From Owenia fusiformis (lineage: Eukaryota; Annelida; Polychaeta; Sabellida; Oweniidae): a stretch of 64,000 nucleotides of DNA. Position numbers and translations under genes: made by a program. Location: NCBI GenBank assembly GCA_903813345.2, contig CAIIXF020000007.1, positions 38,300,671 to 38,364,670 of the forward strand, in the 5' to 3' direction. Below, piece after piece: positions 35,406 to 47,400 of this stretch (position 1 is the first letter of the stretch; each line of letters starts with the position of its first letter). The notes under the pieces are model-generated. The model saw nothing but the letters and a program-made list of their open reading frames with translations. It was not told the DNA's origin and did no database searches.

Positions 35406-35407
35406 AT

Positions 35408-36453
35408 TAGGGCGTTCAATAAGTATTGCTAATTTTGTAATAACTTTGTTATCTTGCTTTTTTCTTCATAGAACTTGCCAAACCCAAGGAACACATATCT
35501 GACCTTATCCTTTATAAATTTCCAGAAAACTGACTTAGTATTGACAAAGTTATGGTTACTATAGTAGCCATTGTGACGGGTACGCGGGGGTTTACATGAT
35601 AATTTATTGTAATACATCAAATAAACACTTTGATTAATAAAAACTGCTTAATAAAAACTGCTCAAAATGTGATGTTGTCAGTTTGAATTGTATCTAACAA
35701 CGAGCTATGACATCACAATGTGTATAGTACATTAATTATCAAGGAGTAGATGATAGTCGCATGATTATGTCATACCCCTTTGAAACAAAATAAATGATTG
35801 AAAGGCTGTCCTGCCAAGCAATATCGACCTATAGGTTCCACCAGGATAATGGCCTGCTCACTGATTCTCTATTGTCCAAAATAAAATAACAGAGCTTGGG
35901 ATGGAAGCATTGCCCCACGCAGCATATTCCCTAGATAATGTCCAACTTGATTTTGCTGTATTCGCCCCAGTGAAAAGAGATCTGAGAGGAATATCACACC
36001 AGAATCTCAATTAACGGATGTCTGACAGTGAACACCTCCCTAGCCACACACTTCAAGGGTGGCTTCAAAAATGTGTATCACAAGTGGGTCCCCAGACAGC
36101 AACTGTGCATTGACGCTGAGGGTGCCTATTTTGAACACCTCATGAAGTGAAAATGGATCATGAAGTGACTCTGGAATGGGTAATTTGTAACTGCACTGAA
36201 TATCCCAAGAGTATAATATGATATTGCTTTCAATACTCAAAATGTCGTCCAAAGTAACGTCAGAACTTTGCCCCGCATATCCATGACACTGGTTACCTTA
36301 GTAACCATAACTTTACTAGTAGTTGTTCAATTGACTTGACATTTGTATTGGTCAAAGTCAGATATATGTACATTATGTCGTGAACGTTTCGTGAAGAAAA
36401 ATCAAACAGAACAAAAGTTATAGCAAAATTAGCAATACTTATTGAACGCCCTG
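35408..36453. mobile_element. Decayed mariner element with long TIRs
   Basis: The ends are inverted: left GGGCGTTCAATAAGTATTGC and right GCAATACTTATTGAACGCCC, followed on the right by TGTA. Inverted similarity continues inward: AAAGTTATGGTTACTATAGT pairs in reverse with TTAGTAACCATAACTTT near 36297. The interior contains a broken transposase (separate entry). Size of about 1.05 kb is close to a full mariner (about 1.3 kb), so part of the gene is missing. Confidence 0.8.
35838..36060 (+). pseudogene. Mariner transposase remnant (catalytic C-terminal part)
   Basis: On the plus strand, a decayed version of the mariner catalytic region can be read: QDN near 35845 (from the usual DNARPH box), then AAYSLDNVQLDF and KRDLRG near 35920-35990, which correspond to the usual YSPDLAPxDF and LRG motifs. 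Stops interrupt it between the two boxes, so it cannot be functional. Confidence 0.7.
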
Positions 36454-36459
36454 TAAATA

Positions 36460-38460
36460 GTGCGTCTCGTCATAGTGGATCAAGTAACGATCGATTAAAA
36501 ATGATAAAGTTTAATCGTTTCAAAATGTTAATTACATGTACATGTACATTACAAGACGCTAAAGCCAAAAAGATTGGTAAATATGTGTTGCTTTGAATAT
36601 AACTGCTTGTAAGCTGAGTATGAGGTCACATGCTTAAGATAAATTCATTTAAACTCCGCCTCCATTTCCTTTTTAAATCCTATTTATCCCCATCATTAAT
36701 TAAACATAAACTTATAAAGTTGTGTGGTTCAAATTTTATTTATATTTACAAAATATGATAAATGTATTTTAATATGTCATTATACCTCGTACATTAAAAT
36801 ATGGGCCGTCTTGCGGCCTTTTACAATATATTTATAAGATATGATTAATGTATTCTTAATATGCCATTATACATTAAAATATGATTTACGTATTTTATAA
36901 TGTACATAATAGTTTTTTTTAAACAAAAACATGCCAATTTGGATATGGCTAAGCATAGACAATAGCCCTAAAAATGTATTAACCAGCTCTTTCACTGAGA
37001 TGTCAATGCGTGGGATTGCAAAATAGTTCCACTGTTTTGTGTTTCCTGGAGCTTGAATTTGCTGTAATAATCTTGAATAAGTGGATATTCATTAAGATGC
37101 ATGAAACCTGGGAAAGTATTTCTTACGAATTCCAAATAAAAACACTTCGTTGGAATTTTAGTTATGCGTAATAAAACGAATAAAATTACTGACTTTTGTC
37201 AATCAAAATCTACAATATTAGAAAATTCCTTTGTCGACTTTTTGAGAAAATGACACTTTGGTAAAGCCATATTGGTAGCGGTTCATGGCAGCCAATGGGG
37301 ATTTTCCAAAATTAAAATGCAAGGATTTTATTGTCATAACTGACTCAACTATGTCCAGAATTTTATAGTCCCAATCAATCCCATACGCCCGACACCAGGT
37401 ATGTTCAGCGGATTTGTTAGGACTGAATAGGGACTCTTGTTTGAAGGTCTCCCCGGGGTTATTTGAATTACACCGGAGTAAAAGTCAAAGTAGGTCAAGG
37501 GTCAATCCAGTTTCCGCCAGTACTCAACAAGAACAAAGGAAGAGGTGCGTTTATTGGCAATTATCCCTATGGTCAAAATGAATAATTCTTAGGTGCAACA
37601 TGAAGAATAGAATGTCATATAACTCTTTGGAAAATATTAAAGTGCTCGGGCACACGTAGGCTGATATAGGGGCCATTTAGTTCAATAAGGTTGTATTGAC
37701 TTACATGGGGCTGTGCATCATTGACTTAACATGAGGATATCAGCAGATCCCAATAGAGGCCATTGGTTTCCATTGATTATCACAAAAATACCAAAATACA
37801 CTATGATCTGAATCGATTGCAAACTTAATAATTTCACAATATGACACAAATGGTTTATCTCATCAAATGTGTAAATATAAAGTTTGCAATCGATTCAGGT
37901 CATACTATAAATCAAAAGATTGTACATTTTTTCATCATCTTTTCCCTACAATATGGCTCTAGAAAAATGCTTCAAAAACAACTTTTACATCAAATATCAT
38001 ACAAGTTTGTAAAACCAAAGATTATACTATTGTATTTCATTATTTAGTAACATATTTGGATAAGATATAGGGATGCGTAGGATGCAAATGGATTTTGATA
38101 AGCATAAAAAAACGTCCTGGTTTGGAATCTATGTCTATACACTTCATGATTGCATTTTGACCCTAATTAGTGGCCTATACATCAATAAAGTGCTGGATAT
38201 AGGTCAACAAGATACTAGTGTACATATAAATGTAATAATAAAAGCAATATATCCATTTTGAAAAATCAGATGATTTTTTTTTGTTCATGGGGAGATCATA
38301 ATGGAGGGCGCACTAGATCCTTTAGCAGCAGCTACCGAAAGCTCGAAAGCAAGTTAGATATAGTTTATCAATATGTTATTCATGTCCACACGTTGTATGT
38401 GAATTTGTAAGATGAGAATGAAACCGACGGAGAGCTTCGGGAGGTTCGTTGGAGGGCCGT
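36460..38460. other. Intergenic, no gene seen
   Basis: No recognised gene. A short hairpin, GATCTGAATCGATTGCAAAC (37805) paired with GTTTGCAATCGATTCAGGTC (37881), encloses about 55 nt. A repeated phrase around TATTTTATAATGTACATAA occurs at 35258 and 36893, suggesting an old duplicated segment flanking the mariner relic. Confidence 0.5.
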
Positions 38461-38466
38461 CCATTT

Positions 38467-41464
38467 CTACATGTGCATAGACGACAACATAATGAATATG
38501 CATCTCCTCAATAGTTGTTCCGTTTTGTTTATACCTTGGAGCACGGGCAGGAAATCAGGGTGAGAATCATTACCGTGTATTTTTTTCAACATGTCACGCG
38601 CTTCATAGAAATTCTTTAGTGCGTCAGCATACGTGTGTGTATGTTGATATACAACACCGATGTTGTGTAATGCAATAGCTATGGCAGGATGAGGTTGATC
38701 ACCAAATATCTGTCTCTGCATAGTGAGACCCTCTTTATAGTACTGCAAAGCTTTCTCAAAATCCCCTGTGTTGCTAAATACATTACCAATGTTGCCTAAA
38801 AAACCAGCTATATCAGGGTGCGGTTGATCACCAAAGATCCGTTTTAGAATTATGAGACATTGTGTATAACATTGCAAACCTTGAGTATAATCGCCTTTTT
38901 TACAGTATATGCTTCCAAGATTCCCCAACACAGATGCTATATCAGGATGAGGATGATTGCCATGTATTGTTCTCTCCATGGCAAGACTCTCATTGTAATA
39001 TTGACTTGCTTTATCAAACTCACCTTTACTGGAGTATGTGTTACCAAGATTCAACAATGTAGTTGCTATGTCAGGATGAGGAAGATTACCATGTACTGTT
39101 CTCTCCATGGCAAGACTTTCATTGTGATATTTAATCGCTTCATCAAACTCACCTTTACTGTCATATGCGTTACCAAGATTCCCCAATGCGGATGCTATAT
39201 CAGGATGAGGAAGATTACTGTGTATCATTCTCTGCATGGCAAGACTATCTTTGTAATATTTAATCGCTTTATCAAACTCGCCTTTCTGGTCATATGTGGT
39301 ACCAAGATTCCCCAACGTCGATGCTATAACAGGGTGGGAATGATTACCGTGTACTGCTCTCAGCATGACAAGCCTGTCATTGTAACATTGAATCGCTTTA
39401 TCAAACTCACCTTTACTGTCGTATGTGCAACCAAGATTCCCCAATACATATGCTACATCAGGATTGGGATGACTACCGTGTATTGTTCTCTTCATGGCAA
39501 AACTCTCATTGTAATATTTAATCGCTTTATTAAACTCACCTTTGCTGAAGTATGTGTTACCAAGATTCCCCAATGTAGATGCTATATCAGAATGAGGATG
39601 ATTATCGTGGATTGTTCTTTCCATGGTAAGACCCTGCTGGTAAAACTGAATTGCTTTATCAAACTCACTTTTACTGTGGTATGTGTTACCGAGGTTCCCC
39701 AATGCAGATGCTATGTCGGGATGAGGAAGATTACCGTGTATTGTTCTCTGCATTGTAAGACTTTTTTCGTAAAACTGAATCGCTTCATCAAACTCACCTT
39801 TCTGTGAATATGCATTTGCAAGTGTGAGTAATGTTTGTGAAGTTTCTTGATTCTCTTCAGAAGAATCTCCATCAATTCCCAAACAATCATTAGCGTGTTC
39901 GATGGATTTACTGAAATTCCCCTGTGATGAGAATAATTGAGCTAAATGGTGTTGAATGCTACGGAGTTTTTTTGTATTTCCCGCATTTTTCGGGAGAAGT
40001 TTTTGCCGTTCGAGAGAATTTATCGCATCTTGGAACATGTACATATTTTGTTGTAAATGTGCAGTCTTTGAATTGGAATAGGTATATTGAGACGCGTGAG
40101 TACACGTTGAAATATCATAAAAACAGTAGTTATACATCAGAAAATGTGTCCACGGAATGAGTGTGGCGTAAAACCGGAAAATAACGGGTGCGTAATCCCT
40201 AACCGATATATGGTCAGAGACTGTATTTAAATCTTCTGGAGATGGTCTGGTTATAAAAGATACCATTTCTCGTTGTTGGCCACATCTACCATATACTAGA
40301 TGGCGCATATTGATGGCCATGCATACCATGAGTTGTAAATCTGTTTTAGCAGTTTTTGTGAGTACTTGGTTTGCTTGTAACTCATCTAGAATATCTAAAG
40401 GAGAAGAGGATTTACAATGATGTAATAGCTTTAGAGTGTTTATTGAAATTGTTGCAAATCTGTAGATATTGTGTTTTGTACGTATTCGCTTATGGAATGA
40501 TTCTGGTGTAAGAGCTTTCGATAGATAAGTCTGCAAATCTTCCTTTAACGTTTCCACCCCTCTCTGTTTACCCACAGACATATTTGGATCAATGGTTGAA
40601 GGAGAAGAAAGCATTTCGTGAACTTTGTCATTGTATTCTTCCCACAACGATTCATCCCCCTTGATGAGGGTAGATGTCGAAAGCACATCGCTAAGGTGAT
40701 AACCTTCCTTAAGGGAGAATTGTTCAACTTGACATTTAAGCATTTCATCCAGGGTCATAATCAACTCTAAACCATCTTGTTTTGAAGGATTCTTGGTAGA
40801 ACGTCTACCAAATGGTATCTTACTAGCTTGTGGCTGTGTACCGTCAAAACAGAGTCCCTGTGGGGTTATTTTATCCCAGAAATCATTATCCCTAAGCTCT
40901 TTAGGGAGTCTACTGTTCCAATCGTTAAGAACGGGAATATCCAAGCCATTGATCAGTGTTTGGCCGAGATTGATTACCTTCAAGTGAAAATAATGAACAA
41001 GAATTCTAAAATCACGTTTTAAAAGCTCGATTTCCTCCTTTGTCTTACCAGTAGCGTCGTATAAGACTGCTGACTCGATGTCAGACCATGCAGTCACCTC
41101 TTTCCGAGCAAGAGACCCCAAACCTAATATTGCAAACCTACAATCAGGGCGACCTAGAACTGAAATACAATCAGTTATCATTAGCCTGTGTAACTCTATA
41201 ATTTTACAGGTGATAGTTTCATAGAAAATGTTACTGTTTGAAATTGTCCTTCTTTGAGTTTGTTCACACATCTGGAATGTCTCATTGTCACCTTGCATGT
41301 CTTTCGTATGGATACTTTCTATCATTTTATTTGAATATTCCCGAATACCTTTTAATACCCTTTTGTACCTGTCCACACCGTTTACGAGAGATTCCTTGCT
41401 TGTTTTGGATACGGTTTTTAAAAAATTTGTTTCTAATTCTTGTAGATGGCCATGGCATTTATAG
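38467..41464 (-). CDS. Nucleotidyltransferase-TPR protein, main 3' exon
   Basis: This long exon encodes at least 969 residues (counting from the Met at 41376; the frame stays open about 88 bp further upstream). Residues about 81-105 hold a GlnD/DUF294-like nucleotidyltransferase signature: LGLGSLARKEVTAWSDIE, with GS at 87-88 and acidic residues D99 and E101 in the D-x-E position expected to bind metal and NTP. An all-helical region follows (about 200-450). From about 460 to 945 come about eleven 42-residue TPRs of kinesin-light-chain type, most reading IASxLGNLGNTYxSKGEFDKAI and ending in GNxPHPD, so recently homogenised. The C terminus LRRCIFIMLSSMHM ends at TAA/TAG at 38467. Similar fusions are annotated in many-copy families of marine invertebrates, with no established function. 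TPRs suggest protein binding; substrate unknown. Intracellular by absence of signal or membrane segments. Confidence 0.85.
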
Positions 41465-44400
41465 AGTCAACTAGATTAGAAATGTTCACCTCGTTTTTAG
41501 TGTAGCATTTCTTAACGCGCTGAAGAGCGGCATTATACAGAGCGGTTGCATAGTTGAAGTGCCAACCTTCTTCAGTTTCCGCTGCTAAATCTGCATATTC
41601 TTTAGCCAATGCACACATCAATGTTGCTTGTTTCTCTATTTCCGTCTCTTGGTCGCAAGCTGTTATTCTTTCGCCTAGGTCATACATAGCTTTGGAAACT
41701 TCTGAAAACACAATTATTCTTGTCTTTACATCAAACAGGCCCGTAGCCAGGGGGGGGGGTTCGGGGGGTTCGGGCGAACCCCCCCCCCCCCCCCCCCCCC
41801 CCCCCTTGGCCAAAATTTCTTTCAAAATCATGCAGTTTTTCACCATTCTGACTATTTTTGATTGATTTTTGGCCAAATTTGCCAAAGTGAAACCCCCCCC
41901 TAGAATTTTTGGAAAAGTGAACCCCCCCCCTTGGAAAATTCTGGCTACGGGCCTGTCAAATGTACGTGTATTATTAAAACCGACTTTCCCCTTTCCCTCT
42001 GTTCTGGAAACTTCATTCGATTTCGAATATATAATTCTAACAATTAATGTAACTCCCGAAAGAGCCATGTTTTTACAGTATTCAAGCTGAAAAACTGAAA
42101 ATTTAATTCCCAGTCTTTGTTTATTTTCATTCTTAGAAAACTTGATTTTTTCTGATATTAGAGACCTTAAGATTTCACCAAATAGTAACCTGTACCTGTA
42201 CGTGAAACATGATGCGCGCGCAACAGATCATGTAACTTTATGCTCCATTCGACACGTCTGACTTGTTTTATAATCCCGTTGACGTGTAAATTCAATAGCG
42301 CCGGGCGTTTTGGTCGTCTTGTTGTGAACCTGTACGCGAAAGATTGTGAGTGAGATCAGTATTACATAACTATGTACTATTTATTTCACGGTCTCATTCA
42401 TTTTACACGAGCGGCAAGACGTGAATTTGGCACTTTACAGGTTGGTTGGAACGTGAGTTTTGAACCATTGGTAAATGACAAAAAAAGCAATGTGCTGTTT
42501 ATTTATGTTATTAATTTAAAAGTAACATATCTGTCTAATAGCTGTGTATTATAGGTGCTATGGTTCAATAAATAACGAATCCTATGGGTAAAGTTGCAAT
42601 AAAGTTGCAATAAAGTATGAAATAATGGCAATTCGTATTGCCATTATTGTATCACTTATGTGAAAGCCATACTGTTCCGGCAGACTAGACTATTTCGCTT
42701 TCTCCTTTACATGCCAGACTGTTTTGTTCTGTTGATCAGTTGTTTGATGTAAAGTATACGAAAATTTTAAAAAATCGAAACCATCAAATATCACTTTTGA
42801 AACCATGGAATATCACTTTTAATATAAAAAGTGATACTCGATGGTTTCAAGATTTCTAATATGAAAAAGTGAGATTCGATGGTTTCAAAAGTGATATTCG
42901 ATGGTTGATTTTTGCTAAAATATGATATCTTGATCCACATATCAAATATATTTTCAGGTGATATTCGATCTATATCCTTCCAACCATGGGATAAATGAGG
43001 GTTATGGGAGGTTCTGTATTTGGGATATATCCTATCTTGCTAAGGGGAATATAGATATCGTACCTAGGGCCCGGACGGTCTGAGGTAAGATATCATATTT
43101 CCCGAGGGATATACCCCATATTAAAAACCGAGCATCGCATAACTGATTTATCTCATGACAAGTAAGATTTCACGAATGCGGTTTTTAGGACACCAATTTT
43201 GCAGATTTGTTTTTTAAAGTGTTCTCATTCTCATTATTTTCGAAAAAAACATCAACATTTTGGTCAAAAGAAATGCTACCGTCTGCTGCATCTATTTTGA
43301 CAGTTTCGGTTTTGCAAGATATAACATATAAAAAAATGACTGTTTCTACACTGAACAAAAACGTTTTCCCCGGAATATTGGAGCGAGAGATATACAGCGG
43401 GGGATATATATGTATGTACGGACAATCCTATGGTTTTGAAAAAATATGATTTATATCCGCTCATGGATATCAATGTCTTTTCTCATTCACTGCGCTTACT
43501 TGTGAAGATATCATATATCCACTCATGGACATTAATGGGTAATGATTTCCCTGGGATAAACGGACGATCCAATGGTTTTAAAAAAATATCATTTATAGCC
43601 ATTCATTGATATCAATATCGTCACTCATCAACTGCGCTCATGAATATATCATATATCCACTCATGGATATAAATGATATTTTTACAAAACCATAAGATAT
43701 TCCTATATCATCCCATGGTTGCAAGGATATAGATCGAATATCACGTGAAGATATATATTTGATATGTGGATTAAGATATCATATTTTAGCAAAAATGTCC
43801 CAAACCATCGAATATCACTTTATAATCAAAATTCTTTTTTTTTCAAATTTTTTGTCGCATTTTTTTTCTTTTAATTTCTTTCAAATTATTGTTTGAATTC
43901 TTTTTAAAAAAATCAAATAAAACAAAATTTTTTTTTCAAATATAACAAAAAATTATATCTGTATGCCCTATGCCTTAAGCAAATTACACTTCCCCCATAC
44001 AGAAGCACTATGGATATGTGTGTAGGCCGATTTAAAATATCATACTTTCATCACCAGATACCCACTAATTCCTTGTTTCGTACACGTACACGTCGACGAG
44101 TGACTAAGGACTTGTTTTAGGCGCACAAAAGGAACATTTAAAAAAAACTGTACGTGTACGTGTAATTACAGGTACACGTACAGGTCGTCCGTATATCTTA
44201 AGGTCTCTATTATGCAGGGGTGCAAACTAATGATTGTTGAAAACAAAAAAGAGGGCAGTTCAGTATCAGGTCATAATATCAAAACTAAAGTCAGTTTTGA
44301 ATTCCCGGGAGCTTGTAGATCATTTTAAAAAATTGGTCAAATCAAAGCAAGTTGACAAATAACCTATCTGTACCATTTTTTGACGCCAAATATCTCAAAA

Positions 44401-47400
44401 CGTTTAATCCTGACATATATTCAGCAATATGCAGAGAGTGCTTAAATCGAATAACAATTGAAATCATCGCAAGAAAACATGAAGTATAAGGACAAACTTT
44501 GAGAAACTTGTCAATCACAAAATCCGCCATTAACTTTATACATGAGAAAGTTCCAGGAAAATGAATCCTACTTTTATCAAATGTTATAGAGTAAACACCA
44601 AAAATTCCAAGAGCCTTGAAATCTTCAGAGGACATATGTTGCATATACAGCAACTACTGCCACTTATTTGAAAGTTCTTTTTTGACAGCGTCTGGAATTT
44701 AAAAGAAATTTGACAACATCGGCAATTTCTCGGAAGCATATCTAACTTGGGAAATGGCGATGACAGGTCAAATAGGCAATATGCATAAGATGAATGTGGA
44801 TATGACTCAATACGAATAGCAATTTTAATTTTTGCGGCTGATGGTCGTGGGTTCACTTTATAACGAAAGAGGGGTTTGAGGCGAACGGAGGCTTGCACGA
44901 GTTGTAAGAGTGAACAATATCTAATTTGAAATAGTTCCAAAGATAAAACTTTAAGTATTTAGTACTATGTATTGGGTGATTTCTTCTTTTTTAGAATGGC
45001 CATAAAATCGTGACCATTAAAACTCAAATGAAACTTAGTAAAAAGAAAGAACATTGAAGAAAATTGTGGAAGACGGAGTTATAATTGTTTAGGTTACCAT
45101 TTTGGCTCCAATGTATTATTAGCTTTGCTCTTATTCTGTACTGTAGCTAGAATCGTTGGTACAAGTATATAAAACCAATCATTTCGTTCATGTGGAGCTT
45201 TGCGTGTAAAGAATAATACTTTGTGGAATATATAAGTGTTATGTTACGCTTTGATTATTCAATCCGGATTCATATGTAGGGCGTGCTCCAATTGATGAGT
45301 CAAGTTTGCCAACTTTTTAACAAGAGTACACTTCCCGGGAATTTTAAGATTGTATGGGAATCCCCACCCCCTCGATCAGCGGGATTGTCTTGGGAAATCA
45401 GGGCAATTAAAAAGAGCCACGTTTCAAGATGCGATTTGTATCAGAATGAATGAATAGTGACACCGTACATTTAAATTGTACGACGGTATATTTTGTCACT
45501 GTATCGTTGTCGATGCTTAGGCGTGATTATATCTTAGCACCATTAATAAAATGTATAAAACGTTAACCCAGTCACATTTGTCGTACGGTGGGCGAGCGTA
45601 GGAAAAAAACGGGCGCCTTGCAGTCTCCGAACGGCGTATCGAGTTTTTACAGGCCGCAGGGTAGCCGTAGAAATTACAATGCGAAGTTATAATATTTGTT
45701 CATTTCTGCAGTCTCCCTAGAAATCAACAGGCCGATGTCAGACCGCAGAAAGGTCCAACGGTGGCCGCAGAAAGGTCCAACGGTGGCCGAATTGTCATTA
45801 TTAATACAAACTTTGAAAGATAAGGCAGCATCTCTTGATAATATTAAACCGATTATTGTAAAACATGCAAAAAATGAACTTATACAGCCTTTACTTTTGA
45901 TATTCAATAAATCTTTTCAACAGGGAATTTTCCCGGATAAACTCAAAATAGCTAAGGTAACACCAATTTTCAAAAAGGTCAAAAAGACAATTTCTCAAAC
46001 TATAGACCAATTTCAGTCTTGCCAGTTTTTTCTAAACTTCTAGAAAAACTAATTAACTTTAGGCTCTGTAATTTTATCACAGAAAATAAAATATTATATA
46101 TACATCAGTATGGCTTTCAGAAAGATGTCTCTACATTTATGGCAATCTTAACTTTTGTTGAAAACATACGACATGCGCTGGAGAACAATGAATATTCGCT
46201 TGGAATTTTTTTAGACTTGTCTAAAGCCTTTGACACCATTAATCATAAAATCCTTCTAGATGAATTAAATGTTTATGGAATTCAAGGATCTGAACTTTCT
46301 CTTTTTAAATCATATCTAAAAGAAAGCAAATTGTATCATATAACAATATTGACTCTGATTTACAAAGTATATCATGTGGTATGCCCCAGGGCTCAGTCCT
46401 TGGGCCGACATTATTCATATTATATGTAAATGACATGTTTAAGGTTTCCAATATTCTTAAAAGCGTAATATTTGCTGACGACACTAATTTGTTGGCCTCA
46501 GATAAAGATTTGAAATCTCTAATAGAAAAGGTTAATAATGAACTTGATCTTATGGACGATTGGTTCAAAGCAAATAAATTGTCAATAAACTATTCTAAAA
46601 CAAAATTTATCTTGTTCAATAAACAGAAACGACAAATCTTTAGAGATATTAAAATTGATATGTCTGGGAAACAAATTGAAAGAGTAAAATCTATCAACTT
46701 TTTAGGTGTCATTGTTGATGAACATATTACCTGGAGAGAACATATTAAACATATAGAAGCAAAAATATCCAGAACAATTGGTCTCTTATATAAGATTCGC
46801 CACCTATTGAATAAAACAAGTATTTTGGCAATCTATAATTCCCTGATATACTCACATATAAATTACTGTAATTTAATCTGGGGTGGCCATAGCAATGCTC
46901 ATGCAAATGAGCTGCATTCCCTACTTCTATTTCAAAAGAGATTCCTTCGAATATTAGACAACCAGCCAAGAATGGCACATTCAGCACCTCTCTTTAAGAA
47001 GTACAACATTTTACCTGTAAACCAGGTGTATGCATTTAATGTTTCGAATTTTGTCTATTGTTGTATTTACCAGGAACCTGTTTATTCAAAACTATATAAT
47101 AATTATTTTAATCAAAATGAATATTTTCACAATTATCCTACCAGAAGAAGTCATGATTTACATGCTAGGGCTTACAAAACAAAATAGGGTTATATTCAAT
47201 CAAAGTACAGGGTCGAAGAATCTGGAATTCTATCTCAGATCATGTCAGATTTTTGTCTTCTTTACTTCAATTTAAAATGACTAGGAAGAAAAACTTAATT
47301 GCTGAAATATAATTATATATTGTCACCTCATCTACCTTTCCATCCATACATTTTTCCTAAACCGAAATAGAGTTAACACACATTGGCAGCCACAACCCAC

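Noticed and set aside
38860-39807. 315-residue plus-strand frame opposite the TPR exon
   Set aside because: It is the antisense reading of the tandem TPRs; the repeated KLTFTVVCVTKIPQC-type pattern just mirrors them.
41554-42068. Proline/glycine-rich frames around 41.7-41.9 kb
   Set aside because: The residues are translated poly-C/poly-G of the MITE inserted in the intron.
44342-44940. Minus-strand frames of 103 and 118 residues in the TPR intron
   Set aside because: No domain, no splice sites in phase with the host gene, and no clear coding bias.
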